A stretch of 64,000 nucleotides of DNA from UBA10649 sp965227045 (GCA_965227045.1 OZ245718.1:806001-870000); one strand, 5' to 3'. Shown: positions 43,381 to 52,918, counted from the stretch's first letter. The notes: generated by a model not told the origin, from the letters alone. A program made the numbers and translations.

Positions 43381-44499
43381 TCAGCCGCGTAGCGCCACCG
43401 GATTGGACTCCCTCAGCGACACGTCGATGACGTCGGGCGCCTCGAGGGCCCTCGACGATGCGACTCCGAGATCACTGAGCCGCCGTGCCTGGCGCATGGC
43501 CTGACTGTCGAAACTGCCCACGAACTTGTTGTAGCCGCCGACCGCCTGCTCAAGACCTCGGCGCATCCCGTCGAGATGCTCGGCAAGCGTGCCAAGGCGA
43601 CTCAGCATCTCCGCACCCGCCTGCCTGATCTCCTCGGCGTTGTCGGCCATGAGCTGGCGCTGGTACCCGAATCCGATCGTGCGCAGGAGCGCGAGCATGG
43701 TGGTCGGGGTCGCGAGCACGACGCGCAGGTTGAAGGTGCGCTCAAGCAGCAGTCCGTCCGACTCGAGCGCCGCGGACAGCAATGACTCCAGCGGCAGAAA
43801 CATGACGACGAAGTCAGGGCTTGACTGCGCGTCGGCGTACCGCTTGCCTGACAGTTCCCTTGCTCGGCTGAGAACGTCACTCGCGTGCTTGGCCATGAGC
43901 GCATCGCGGGAGACGGGCTCCTCAGTGCCGATCCCCTGCCAGTAGGCGTCGAAGGGGAACTTCGCATCGACGAGGATCTCCCCTCCGCCCGGGAGCGTCA
44001 CGACGATGTCGGGTCGGCTCGAGGCATCGCCGTTAATGCGCGTGTCCTGCCGTCGGTAATGAGTACCCTCGATCAGGCCCGAGTGCGAGAGCAGTCCCTC
44101 GAGCTGCATCTCACCCCACTGTCCGCGCGTCTGTCCCCGCGCTAGCGCGCCGGCGAGCAGCTTCGTCGAGGTCTCAAGCGACTGGTACCGCTCCTGCACC
44201 GCGGCGATCTGAGTGGTCAGCGTGGCCTCCGCCTCGGCGCGGTCCCGACTCGCGGAGTCGGTCGCGCGGCGCAGGCCCTCGAGCCCGTCGCGGACCGGCT
44301 TCAGCAGGTCATCAAGAGACCTGGCGTCGCCGTGCTGGGCACGCAGCGCGGCATTGTCCGCACTCAGGGCGGCATTGGCGCCGTCGAGCTCGCTGGCGCG
44401 GATTCGAGCCAGCGACAGGGCGCGGCCGAGTACGAGCACGGCCGAGAGCACCCCGACAAGAAGACCGACGAGAAGGGCTAACCAGGAAGCAGAACTCAT
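43381..44499 (-). CDS. rmuC: DNA recombination protein RmuC
   Basis: A 372-residue protein with an N-terminal TM helix (about 4-26), a coiled coil (about 30-115) and a nuclease-like RmuC domain (from RGQWGEMQLEGLLSHSGL, with RPDIVVTLPGGGEILVDAKFP). The Asp and the DAK motif fit a PD-(D/E)XK-type fold. RmuC limits inversions at short inverted repeats in E. coli. The ATG at 44499 gives the membrane anchor at the N-terminus. Confidence 0.9.
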   Translation of the reverse strand: MSSASWLALLVGLLVGVLSAVLVLGRALSLARIRASELDGANAALSADNAALRAQHGDARSLDDLLKPVRDGLEGLRRATDSASRDRAEAEATLTTQIAAVQERYQSLETSTKLLAGALARGQTRGQWGEMQLEGLLSHSGLIEGTHYRRQDTRINGDASSRPDIVVTLPGGGEILVDAKFPFDAYWQGIGTEEPVSRDALMAKHASDVLSRARELSGKRYADAQSSPDFVVMFLPLESLLSAALESDGLLLERTFNLRVVLATPTTMLALLRTIGFGYQRQLMADNAEEIRQAGAEMLSRLGTLAEHLDGMRRGLEQAVGGYNKFVGSFDSQAMRQARRLSDLGVASSRALEAPDVIDVSLRESNPVALRG

Positions 44500-44615
44500 A
44501 TGCCGAACGTCGCACGACCCCCTGACAACGGGACCCGCGTCGCGCCGGGTCCGGACGCGTGGCAGTATCGAGTGCCCCAATTGCAGTTCGCCTGAGCAGG
44601 GAACGAGGAGGGTCA

Positions 44616-46697
44616 GTGGAGGTCATCGCCGTCGAGCAGCGATACGTCGACGCCTGCTACGACCTCCTGTCGTCGTTCACCTCCCACGTCTCCGAGCGGA
44701 TCGATGATCTGTCGAGAACTCAGGGCACGGGAACGGGCCAGGACCTGCTGGAGAAGCAGGCGTTGTACGACAACCTGGCTCAGCAGCTGATGAGCGCACG
44801 CGCAGCCCACAGTCGCCTGTGCTTCGGCCGAGTCGACCTCGTCGACGGACGGACGCATCACATCGGTCGCATCGGGCTGCGCGATGCCCAGGGCGACCCC
44901 GTGCTGCTGGACTGGCGCGCGCCTAACGCCGCCGGCTTCTATCAGGCAACGACCGTGGAACCGATGGGCGTAGCACGCCGTCGTCGCATCATCACGAAGG
45001 ACACGACGGTCACGCACATCGAGGACGAGGATCTGGCCAACCCGACAGCCATTGCGTCCGACGCCGCGGCGATGGCGGTCGAGGCCCCGCGGGATGGCCG
45101 CATGGGCGACATCATCGCCACGATTGCTGCAGACCAGGACCGCATCGTGCGCAGCCCGCTGAACCAGGTCACCGTCGTGCAGGGCGGACCGGGTACCGGC
45201 AAGACCGTCGTGGCGCTGCATCGCGCGGCCTGGCTGCTCTACACCTACCGCGACCGCCTGGCCCGCGACGGCGTGCTCGTCGTCGGACCGTCGACGGCGT
45301 TCCTGCGCTATATCGACCAGGTGCTTCCCAGCCTCGGCGAGACCGACGTCGTACTCCTCACGCCCGGGCAGTTGTTCCCCTCGGTTTCGACAAACCTCAT
45401 CGACGCGCCACAGGTAGCGGAGATCAAGGGCGACCTCGTCATGGTCGAGGTCATCGCCAACGCCGTGAACCAGCGCGTGCGCATCCCGCACCACGACGTG
45501 ACCATCACTCTCGACGACGGCTCGAAGGTCACGATCACGGCCGCACAGCTCGCTGAGGTCCGGCGTGGACTGCCGCGCAACGGGTCGTTCAACGCCAACC
45601 GTGACCCTTTCCTCCGGCGGGCCCTGGACTACCTGTGCCGGGACCGTGCCCGGCAGCGCAACGAGGACCCATCCGATCCGGACGTTCGTGCTGACCTGCT
45701 CCCCGATCTCGTAGACGACCCGCAGGTGCGACGGACGCTGAACCTGATGTGGCTGCCGGTGACACCCGAGCGCCTGATCGCCAAGCTGCTCACCGATCCT
45801 TCGACGCTTGCCGCGGCGGCGGACGGGGTCCTGTCCGCTGCGCAGCAACGAGCGCTGATCCGCGAGCCGGGGCAGCCGTGGACGGTGGACGACGTGCCGC
45901 TCCTCGACGAGGCCGCGGAGAGGCTAGGCGAGGCCGAGCCGGTCACGCGAACGTCCGAGCCACGAGGCGGCGAGGACTATGCCGAACTCGTTGCCTACGA
46001 CCCGCATGCGCGCTACTCGCCGAGCACCACGGTCGCGGAGCGGGCGTTGACCGATCGCAGCTGGGTCTATGGCCATGTCGTCGTCGATGAAGCCCAGGAG
46101 TTGTCACGCATGGCGTGGCACGCGCTCGCGAGGCGCTGCTCGCGCAAGTCGATGACGATCGTCGGCGACCTGCAGCAGACGACGCACCCCGCGGGAGCCC
46201 GCGACTGGGACGAGGCCCTCGGGTGGGCGGGCGACCAGGTCGAGCTTCACACCCTCACCGTCACGTACCGCATCACCAGGCAGACCGCCGAGACCGCGAC
46301 CGAGCAGTTGACGCGCGCCGGCGGCGAGGCGCCGAACCTTCATCCGATTCGCGACGGCGCGCCGACGGAGTACCTGGCGTCCACGACCGCAGACCTGCCG
46401 GCTCTCATCCTCGAGCGATCGCGCGGCGAGGTCGGCCGGATCGGGGTGATAGTTCCCGACGATCGCGCCAACGACTTCATGGCCCTGCTGGAGAAGGCGA
46501 GCCCGGATTTCGGTGTCGGTGACGATGCGCTCGACGCTCCCATCGCGGTGCTCACGGCGCGAGACGCCAAGGGCCTCGAGTTCGATCACGTCTACGTTGT
46601 CGACCCGGTCGCCATCAGTCGGCAGGCGCAACGCGGTTCCGACATCTACGTCGCGTGCACTCGAGCCACGCAGGGACTGCACTTCATCTCCATCTAG
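44616..46697 (+). CDS. helD: HelD-type UvrD/Rep-like ATPase (RNA polymerase recycling factor)
   Basis: A 693-residue superfamily-1 ATPase. A helical N-terminal arm (about 1-60) precedes the Walker A QGGPGTGKTVVAL (about 189-201), the Walker B region HVVVDEAQELS and the C-terminal motif VAISRQAQRGSDIYVACTRATQ. HelD proteins of Gram-positive bacteria pull stalled RNA polymerase off DNA and can confer rifampicin tolerance. The arm lengths resemble the actinobacterial class, but class assignment needs alignment. The GTG start follows a GAGGAGGG site. Confidence 0.88.
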   Translation: MEVIAVEQRYVDACYDLLSSFTSHVSERIDDLSRTQGTGTGQDLLEKQALYDNLAQQLMSARAAHSRLCFGRVDLVDGRTHHIGRIGLRDAQGDPVLLDWRAPNAAGFYQATTVEPMGVARRRRIITKDTTVTHIEDEDLANPTAIASDAAAMAVEAPRDGRMGDIIATIAADQDRIVRSPLNQVTVVQGGPGTGKTVVALHRAAWLLYTYRDRLARDGVLVVGPSTAFLRYIDQVLPSLGETDVVLLTPGQLFPSVSTNLIDAPQVAEIKGDLVMVEVIANAVNQRVRIPHHDVTITLDDGSKVTITAAQLAEVRRGLPRNGSFNANRDPFLRRALDYLCRDRARQRNEDPSDPDVRADLLPDLVDDPQVRRTLNLMWLPVTPERLIAKLLTDPSTLAAAADGVLSAAQQRALIREPGQPWTVDDVPLLDEAAERLGEAEPVTRTSEPRGGEDYAELVAYDPHARYSPSTTVAERALTDRSWVYGHVVVDEAQELSRMAWHALARRCSRKSMTIVGDLQQTTHPAGARDWDEALGWAGDQVELHTLTVTYRITRQTAETATEQLTRAGGEAPNLHPIRDGAPTEYLASTTADLPALILERSRGEVGRIGVIVPDDRANDFMALLEKASPDFGVGDDALDAPIAVLTARDAKGLEFDHVYVVDPVAISRQAQRGSDIYVACTRATQGLHFISI

Positions 46698-46784
46698 TTA
46701 CGTCACCCAATCGTTGCAATCCCGGGGAACGACGGCATCAGCATTCGCGTCAACTGCTGTGACGACATTCCCTGAGGAGGCGCA

Positions 46785-47693
46785 ATGCGTAGAAGAATCG
46801 TCCCAGTCATCGCGGCCGTCGGTGCCGCACTACTACTTGCAGCATGCTCCGCGACGACATCCGAACAAGGAGTGTCCAGCGATCAAGGCGTGACCACCGA
46901 CATGGTCGCCGAAGGAGCGGTGGCCGGCGCTCCCATGGCGCCGACGGACGCAGGCGGCGAGAAGGTCGCCGGATCGAGCACCCCGCAGGACCAGTCGGTT
47001 ATTCGAACCGCGTTCGTGAGCATGCGGGTGGAGGACGTTGGCGCTGCGACCCGAGACGTGAGAAGCCTTGTGGCGCAACGACAAGGACTCATCTCCTACG
47101 AGGACTCGCGCGTCGAAGGAGAGTCCACGTACTCGTCGATGACTGTTCAGGTCCCTGCCGCCGGGCTCGACGAGTTCATTGCGCAGATCTCGGAATTGGG
47201 CAATGTCGACTCGGTGAGCGTCAACGCCCAGGATGTCACGACGCAGGTCGTGGACCTGGACGCACGCATCAAGGCGCTGCAGACGAGCATCGACCGCATG
47301 AACGAACTGCTCGCGCAGGCGAATCAGATCGACGATCTGCTCGCGATCGAGACCCAGTTGTCCTCACGTCAGGCCGAGCTCGATTCGCTGAATGCGCAGC
47401 GCGAGTTCCTCGGCGACCAGGTCGCCCTGTCGTCGGTGAACATCACGTTGTCGCCCACCTCGACGATCACCGAGATCGATGCCCCCGGCTTCCTGTCCGG
47501 TCTGCGCAACGGCTGGTCCGCATTCGTGTCCGCGATCGCGGTCGGCGTCACGGCAATGGGCTTCCTGCTGCCGTTCGCAGTGCTAGCCCTGCTGGTCCTC
47601 GTCCCACTCGTCGCGATTGCTATCCGACAGTCGAGGCGGCGCTCGTCGGCAGCACCCGCGAAGGCGCAGGACGACAAGGTCTCGGTCGGCTAG
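46785..47693 (+). CDS. DUF4349 lipoprotein
   Basis: A 302-residue lipoprotein with lipobox LLAAC (Cys21), a Thr/Ser/Gly-rich linker, a DUF4349 domain (about 70-235) with a long coiled coil (about 155-215), and a C-terminal TM helix (about 255-285) followed by a basic tail. DUF4349 proteins are envelope proteins of unknown function. A GGAGG site precedes the ATG. The hydrolase-ABC fusion gene starts 18 bases downstream with its own -10. Confidence 0.85.
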   Translation: MRRRIVPVIAAVGAALLLAACSATTSEQGVSSDQGVTTDMVAEGAVAGAPMAPTDAGGEKVAGSSTPQDQSVIRTAFVSMRVEDVGAATRDVRSLVAQRQGLISYEDSRVEGESTYSSMTVQVPAAGLDEFIAQISELGNVDSVSVNAQDVTTQVVDLDARIKALQTSIDRMNELLAQANQIDDLLAIETQLSSRQAELDSLNAQREFLGDQVALSSVNITLSPTSTITEIDAPGFLSGLRNGWSAFVSAIAVGVTAMGFLLPFAVLALLVLVPLVAIAIRQSRRRSSAAPAKAQDDKVSVG

Positions 47694-47699
47694 TGCACG

Positions 47700-47705
47700 T
47701 AGGGT
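47700..47705 (+). promoter_or_regulatory. Candidate -10 element for the hydrolase-ABC operon
   Basis: TAGGGT, 6 bases before the ATG at 47712, the leaderless spacing used elsewhere in the window. GAAGG in between could alternatively act as a ribosome-binding site. Confidence 0.4.
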
Positions 47706-47711
47706 GAAGGC

Positions 47712-50192
47712 ATGCGGACTGCGGTGGTGAGAGCTGCCGCAGTCTCGCTGCTCGCTCTGCCCATTCTGGCTCTCGCCTCGTGCTCAACCAGCAGCCAGTC
47801 GGAGGACCTGCGACTGGACGGCGGGCCGACATCGGCCGAGCAGTCGGAGCCGGTTTCTCTCGACGCGACGATCTACGTGCCGACGACCGTGCCCGCTCCG
47901 GCCGTCGTACTGGCCCACGGATTCGGCGGCAGCAAGACCAATCTCGCCGAGCGGGCGCAGGCGCTCAGCGATCGTGGCTACGTCGTGCTGACCTACTCCG
48001 CTCGCGGATTCGGATCGTCGACCGGCCAGATCTCGATGGACGCTCCGGCCTTCGAGGTCGCTGACGCGCAGAGGATCATCGACTACCTCGGCACCCGTGC
48101 CGACGTCCAGCAGGACAAGCCGGGTGACCCGCGAGTCGGCATTGCCGGTGGTTCGTACGGAGGCGCGCTCGCGCTCCTCACCGGCGGATACGACGATCGA
48201 GTCGATGCCATCGCCGCCGACATCACGTGGAACGACCTCGAGTCCTCGTTGTTCGGGCAGTCGGCCGAGATCCCCGGTGATCACCCGGGAGTGTTCAAGT
48301 CTCTGTGGACTGGCGCGTTCTTCGGCTCCGGTGTCGTCAACCGCGATGGCACCGTCACCGAATGCGGGCGATTCACCGATCTGTGGTGTCGCGCGTACAC
48401 CGACGCGGCGGCCGATGGGACCGTGACCGATGCGTCTCGCGCGCTGATGGCGGCCTCGTCGCCGGCAAGCATCACCACCCGGATCACCGCACCCACCCTG
48501 GTCTCCGCCGGACAGTCGGACTCGCTGTTCCCGATCGCGCAGGCCAATGCGACCGCTGAGCAGATCCAGGCCGCGCATCCGGACACACCCGTGAAGGTCG
48601 TCTGGCACGGAGGCGGTCACGACGGCGGACTTGACGAGTCGGAGCGGCTCGACGAACTCGCGAGCGAGTGGTTCGACACCTACCTGAAGGGCGAGACGAG
48701 CGCTACCACTGCCTTCGAGGTCACCGACACGTCGGGATCAATCTCGGCGCAGAGCTCGCGCGCTTCGGCTACCGTCCTTCAGGCCGCCGCCTACCCGGGA
48801 ATCCACGGCAGCAGCCAGCTTTCGGTTCCGCTTCTGGGGCCCCAGCAACGCGTCCTGGCACCCGCAGGCGGACTGCCGTCGGTCATTACCAGTGTCCCCG
48901 GCGTCGGCGGCGGGATCGCGTCCGCAGTCCAGCAGCCGATCCCCGGCCAGTCCGCATACTTCCAAAGCGAGCCGCTGACAGCGCCTCTCACGCTGACCGG
49001 ATCGAGCACCATCACGATCAGCATCGCCGCCGCGGATGCGCAGCCGCCTGCGGACGCCGCGCTGTTCGCCTCGTTGCGCATCGTCAGCCCGAATGGGCGT
49101 GAGACGTTCCCCGCTGCCCTCGTCGCACCGGTTCGCGTCCCCGAACTCGGCACGACACCGCAGGTCCTGCGCGTCGGCCTCCCGGCAATCGTCGCGAGCG
49201 CCGAGGCCGGAGACAGCCTGCGACTGGTCATCTCGACGACCGACTTTGCGTACCGGCTTCCGCTCCAGCCGCGACTATTCGACATCACGCTGACCGACGG
49301 CACGCTGGCCGTTCCTCTCGTGGAGAGTGAACCTGTATCCACCGGAGCACCCGCCTACTGGTGGCTGATCGGCGCAGCGGTCCTCGTCGCCGCCATCGCG
49401 CTGATCGTTCGAATCCTCCGACCACGCGTGAGCGTCGACGGCACTCCAATAGCCGATGACCCGCTGACGATTGCCGCTCTCACCAAGCGCTACAACGACG
49501 ACTACCTCGCCGTCGACGACCTGGCCTTCGTCGTTCCGAAGGGAAGCGTCCTGGGCCTGCTGGGCCCGAACGGCGCGGGAAAGACCACCACCATGCGAAT
49601 GGTCATGGGCCTCATCGCCCCGACCAGCGGGACGATCCACGCGTTCGGCGAGCCCGTCTTCGCAGGCGCTCCCGTCCTCTCGCGCATAGGTGCGCTCGTG
49701 GAGGGTCCGGGCTTCCTGCCGCACCTGACCGGTCGCCAGAATCTGGACCTCTACTGGCGGGCGGCGGGCCGCGGCGACGACGATCCGGGCCTTGACGACG
49801 TGCTGCACATCGCCGATCTCGGAACGGCCATAGACAAGCGCGTCCGCACCTACAGCCAGGGAATGCGGCAGCGACTGGGGATTGCTCAGGCGATGCTGGG
49901 CATGCCAGACCTGCTCATGCTGGACGAGCCGACCAACGGCCTGGATCCCCCGCAGATCAAGGCCATGCGCGACGTGCTCCACAGATATGCCGAATCCGGA
50001 CGGACCGTGATCATCTCCTCGCACCTTCTCAGCGAGGTCGAGCAGACCTGCACTCACGTGGTTGTCATGCACCGAGGCCGGCTCGTGCGCACGGGGACGG
50101 TCGCCGAACTCCTAGGCGATACGGCGGGCCGCAGGCTCGAGGATGTCTTCCTGGAGATCGTCGGCGACGACCTCACTGTGGGGCAGTCATGA
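47712..50192 (+). CDS. Exported alpha/beta hydrolase fused to an ABC transporter ATPase
   Basis: An 826-residue fusion. A signal peptide with lipobox LALASC (Cys24) leads to an S15/X-Pro-dipeptidyl-peptidase-like alpha/beta hydrolase with GGSYGG (Ser148) and a likely catalytic His in WHGGGHDGG, then a beta-rich region to about 545. One TM helix (about 549-569) is followed by a complete ABC ATPase with Walker A GPNGAGKTT (about 616-624), signature YSQGMRQ and Walker B LLMLDEP. The predicted topology puts the hydrolase outside and the ATPase inside. The stop overlaps the permease start (ATGA), so the two likely form one exporter or ATP-driven envelope machine. The substrate is unknown. Confidence 0.85.
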   Translation: MRTAVVRAAAVSLLALPILALASCSTSSQSEDLRLDGGPTSAEQSEPVSLDATIYVPTTVPAPAVVLAHGFGGSKTNLAERAQALSDRGYVVLTYSARGFGSSTGQISMDAPAFEVADAQRIIDYLGTRADVQQDKPGDPRVGIAGGSYGGALALLTGGYDDRVDAIAADITWNDLESSLFGQSAEIPGDHPGVFKSLWTGAFFGSGVVNRDGTVTECGRFTDLWCRAYTDAAADGTVTDASRALMAASSPASITTRITAPTLVSAGQSDSLFPIAQANATAEQIQAAHPDTPVKVVWHGGGHDGGLDESERLDELASEWFDTYLKGETSATTAFEVTDTSGSISAQSSRASATVLQAAAYPGIHGSSQLSVPLLGPQQRVLAPAGGLPSVITSVPGVGGGIASAVQQPIPGQSAYFQSEPLTAPLTLTGSSTITISIAAADAQPPADAALFASLRIVSPNGRETFPAALVAPVRVPELGTTPQVLRVGLPAIVASAEAGDSLRLVISTTDFAYRLPLQPRLFDITLTDGTLAVPLVESEPVSTGAPAYWWLIGAAVLVAAIALIVRILRPRVSVDGTPIADDPLTIAALTKRYNDDYLAVDDLAFVVPKGSVLGLLGPNGAGKTTTMRMVMGLIAPTSGTIHAFGEPVFAGAPVLSRIGALVEGPGFLPHLTGRQNLDLYWRAAGRGDDDPGLDDVLHIADLGTAIDKRVRTYSQGMRQRLGIAQAMLGMPDLLMLDEPTNGLDPPQIKAMRDVLHRYAESGRTVIISSHLLSEVEQTCTHVVVMHRGRLVRTGTVAELLGDTAGRRLEDVFLEIVGDDLTVGQS

Positions 50193-51052
50193 CAGCACAG
50201 GACACGACATCGAACTATCGCGCTTCGGCGACGCTGCCGCTGCGCGTGGAGTTCATCCGGCAACTGCGCCGCAGGCGCACCCTCGTCGCATACGGACTGG
50301 TCATCGCCCTGCCGATCATGGTGTCGCTCGCGGTGAAGTTCGGATCGAATGCGAACTCCGGTCGTCGTCTAGGCAGCGGAAGCCTCGACCTGGTCGGACT
50401 TGCCACGTCCGGTGCCGCGAATTTCACGGTCACGATGTTCTTCTTCGCGGCGAGCTTCCTGCTGCTGGTCATCGTCGCACTGTTCTGCGGCGACACCGTC
50501 GCCAGCGAGGCCTCGTGGTCGAGCCTGCGCTACCTGCTGGCCGCACCAATCCCCCGACGTCGCCTGCTCAAGCAGAAGCTGATTGTCGGCCTGGTCCTGT
50601 CACTCGGCGCGATCGCGACCCTGCCGATTGTGTCGTTCGTCATCGGACTCATCGCATTCGGCACAGGTCCGCTGAACTCGCCGCTTGGCGTGACCTTCAC
50701 CTCCACGGAGGCGTTGTGGCGGATCGCCGCGATCGGGCTGTACATCTTCGTGTCGCTACTCTTCGCGGCCGGCGTGGCTTTCTTGATGTCTGTACTGACC
50801 GATGCCCCGCTTGGCGCGGTAGGCGCCGCTGTCGTGCTCGTCATCATCAGCAACGTGCTCAACGCGATCGAGGCACTCGGATCACTGCGTGAGTGGCTAC
50901 CCACGCACTACTCCCAGGCATGGCTTGACCTGCTCTCGACGAACGTCGACTGGACGAACATGGCCAGAGGAGCGAGCTACTCGATCGTGGCCTGCGCGAT
51001 CTGCGTTGCAGTCGCCGTCTATCGATTCGACCGCAAGGACATCGTGTCGTGA
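50189..51052 (+). CDS. ABC-2-type permease
   Basis: A 287-residue membrane protein with six predicted TM helices. The segment CGDTVASEASWSSLRYLLAAPIPRRRLLKQKL in the first half is typical of ABC-2 permeases of the NatB/DrrB kind. It starts within the stop of the hydrolase-ATPase gene (ATGA), and only one permease is encoded, so a homodimer is likely. Its stop abuts the convergent secreted-protein gene. Confidence 0.88.
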   Translation: MTAQDTTSNYRASATLPLRVEFIRQLRRRRTLVAYGLVIALPIMVSLAVKFGSNANSGRRLGSGSLDLVGLATSGAANFTVTMFFFAASFLLLVIVALFCGDTVASEASWSSLRYLLAAPIPRRRLLKQKLIVGLVLSLGAIATLPIVSFVIGLIAFGTGPLNSPLGVTFTSTEALWRIAAIGLYIFVSLLFAAGVAFLMSVLTDAPLGAVGAAVVLVIISNVLNAIEALGSLREWLPTHYSQAWLDLLSTNVDWTNMARGASYSIVACAICVAVAVYRFDRKDIVS

Positions 51053-51949
51053 TCAGCCGTAGGTGCAGGCTGAGACTGCGTTCGTCCGGATCGCCAGGGT
51101 GAAGCGGTCTGGGCGATAGTCGCTCGTCACGGCCTGGGGAACGCCGTCGACACTTCCGACACGCGCCGTGTATCCGTTCGAACCTGCGAAGGCATTCGCC
51201 TGGTCGAAGGTCATCCGCCCGGTCACCATCTGCTCGCACATCGCGACCATCTGCGCCGATCCGGCGCCGTCCGCGCTTGCCCCGGCGACCTGCTGAAGCC
51301 CCGCTGCGATCGAGATCAGCTGCCCATAGCTCAGGCCCGAGGTCTGGATGACGATCGACGTGTTGCCGGGAGCTGTCATGGTCGACGAGGGGCGGGCGGT
51401 CATCGTCAGCACTCCTCCGGTGGTGAGCACCTGCGACCGCGCGCACTTGAACCACTTGGGGACGGGAGTGGGATCGGCGTTCGTCGGCTGAACGAAGCAG
51501 TTGGCGTAGACCGATGCTCGTACGCGGATTCGGGTGCCCGGGAGGCCGACGGGAATCAGCACGGTGCCGACCTTCGCCATGCTGGTGGTGAAAGCAGGCT
51601 CCGCTGCCCAGCCCGTGTTCGCCCACTTCTCGGAGATGGTGAAGTTGGTCGCACCCCTGCCGTAGCGCGCAGCAGCGACCGTGTCACCCGTCAACGCACG
51701 ACCGCGAGCGAATGTCAGGCCGTCGGCTGCGACGTCGATGGCACCGACCCGCTTGAGCCCCGCGGTGCTCATCGGGTCCCACAGCGACCCCGCTGTGCCC
51801 AGTTTCGCGGCGGCCTTGTCCCATGAGCTCGCCTTGGCCTGCAGGTCAAGCGTGTCCGCGCTCGCTGGCGACGTCCCCACCGCGACGGTGAGTGCGCCGG
51901 TTACGGCGACGGCAACGAGGACTCGGATCAATGCTGGGTGTCGGGTCAC
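51053..51949 (-). CDS. Secreted protein with a C-terminal I78-inhibitor-like domain
   Basis: A 298-residue secreted protein. A signal peptide ends near TSPASA (about residue 31); a central domain of about 180 residues with two Cys has no recognised fold. The last 65 residues (MVAMCEQMVTGRMTFDQANAFAG ... DYRPDRFTLAI ... CTYG) match the C-terminus of the neighbouring lipoprotein. The GVPQAV-x-x-DYRPDR part resembles peptidase inhibitor family I78. I chose the GTG at 51949 because TACGGT lies 6 bases upstream. Confidence 0.75.
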   Translation of the reverse strand: MTRHPALIRVLVAVAVTGALTVAVGTSPASADTLDLQAKASSWDKAAAKLGTAGSLWDPMSTAGLKRVGAIDVAADGLTFARGRALTGDTVAAARYGRGATNFTISEKWANTGWAAEPAFTTSMAKVGTVLIPVGLPGTRIRVRASVYANCFVQPTNADPTPVPKWFKCARSQVLTTGGVLTMTARPSSTMTAPGNTSIVIQTSGLSYGQLISIAAGLQQVAGASADGAGSAQMVAMCEQMVTGRMTFDQANAFAGSNGYTARVGSVDGVPQAVTSDYRPDRFTLAIRTNAVSACTYG

Positions 51950-51955
51950 GCCGCC

Positions 51956-51961
51956 ACCGTA
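51956..51961 (-). promoter_or_regulatory. Candidate -10 element for leaderless secreted-protein gene
   Basis: TACGGT on the minus strand, 6 bases before the GTG at 51949. It gives this gene its own promoter although it lies just downstream of the paralogous lipoprotein gene. Confidence 0.4.
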
Positions 51962-51971
51962 CGACATCGGG

Positions 51972-52349
51972 TCAGCCGTACGTGCAGCCCGTGACGACTC
52001 CCGATGCGACGTCGAACGTGAATCGATCCTCGCGGAAGTCCATCGTCACGGCCTGCGGAACGCCGTCGATGGAGCCCACCCGCGCGACATAGCCGTTGTC
52101 CTCCGCGAGCTTCGTGGCATCGTCGGGCGACAGGCCCTCGGTGACCATCTGATTGCACAGTGCACGCATCTCCGTGGTTCCGGGCATGTCTGCTCCATCC
52201 GACGCGGCCGGCGCTGAACTTGGCGCGGTCGTGACCGAAGGCGCCGACACCGAGGAACTCGAGCATCCGGCAAGAGCGAGCCCCACCACGAGGGCCGCAA
52301 CCGACAGCAGAGCGGCCCTAGTGCGAATCTGCAGCAACCTCGGGTTCAT
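51972..52349 (-). CDS. Lipoprotein with I78-inhibitor-like domain
   Basis: A 125-residue lipoprotein with lipobox LALAGC (Cys29), a Ser/Ala-rich linker and a 67-residue domain (EMRALCNQMVTEGLSPDDATKLAE ... DFREDRFTFDV ... CTYG). The domain is clearly paralogous to the C-terminus of the protein encoded next to it, and both conserve two Cys that could pair. The DGVPQAVTMDFREDR segment resembles I78 peptidase inhibitors, where this loop faces the protease; that function is inferred. Its start overlaps the RDD gene by 32 bp. Confidence 0.75.
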   Translation of the reverse strand: MNPRLLQIRTRAALLSVAALVVGLALAGCSSSSVSAPSVTTAPSSAPAASDGADMPGTTEMRALCNQMVTEGLSPDDATKLAEDNGYVARVGSIDGVPQAVTMDFREDRFTFDVASGVVTGCTYG

Positions 52350-52917
52350 ACGGTGTCCTTCCCAGTACTCGTGCGAGTGTCGGCAGTCCGACCACCCAGT
52401 CGTAGATGACGCTCGACCGCAGTACGACGTCCTGCACCGATCGATTCGCTCCGCTGATGATCACCCAGAGCAACCCGATCGGGAAGAGCGCGCAGAACGC
52501 GGATCGAACCGCTGCCCCGCCCCAGCCCAGCCTTTGTCCCTTGCGACCTACGACGCGTATGCCCATCACCAGGTTCCCGATGGTTCGGCCGGAGAGCGCC
52601 CAGCACACCGTCCAGTAGACCCAGTTCAGGAAGTACCCGTACATGACCAGGTAGATCAGTTCGGGAATGCGATTGCCCGAGTCCGAGGCCGCGGTCGCGG
52701 GATCGATGATGAAGCTGAGCATCCACAGCGCGGCCGCGGTCAGCAGCACGGTGACGAAGATGAGGACGACGTCGATGATGGCGGCGATCGCACGACTGAC
52801 GAATCCCGCGCGCTGGCCCTGGAAGGTGCGGGCGCTGGGCGGCAGGATGTGGTTGGCGTGCAGGACATCGATCGGATTCGAGTCTGGGCGCTCGCGGTAC
52901 TCGCGGAAGGACGTCAT
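52318..52917 (-). CDS. RDD family membrane protein
   Basis: A 199-residue protein with an RDD domain: GFVSRAIAAIIDVVLIF (first helix with the Arg-Asp pair), a second helix, SGRTIGNLVMGIRVV and a C-terminal helix pair. RDD proteins may be ion or small-molecule transporters, but function is poorly defined. It starts one base after the upstream repeat-protein gene and overlaps the lipoprotein gene downstream. Confidence 0.85.
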   Translation of the reverse strand: MTSFREYRERPDSNPIDVLHANHILPPSARTFQGQRAGFVSRAIAAIIDVVLIFVTVLLTAAALWMLSFIIDPATAASDSGNRIPELIYLVMYGYFLNWVYWTVCWALSGRTIGNLVMGIRVVGRKGQRLGWGGAAVRSAFCALFPIGLLWVIISGANRSVQDVVLRSSVIYDWVVGLPTLARVLGRTPYEPEVAADSH

Positions 52918-52918
52918 G

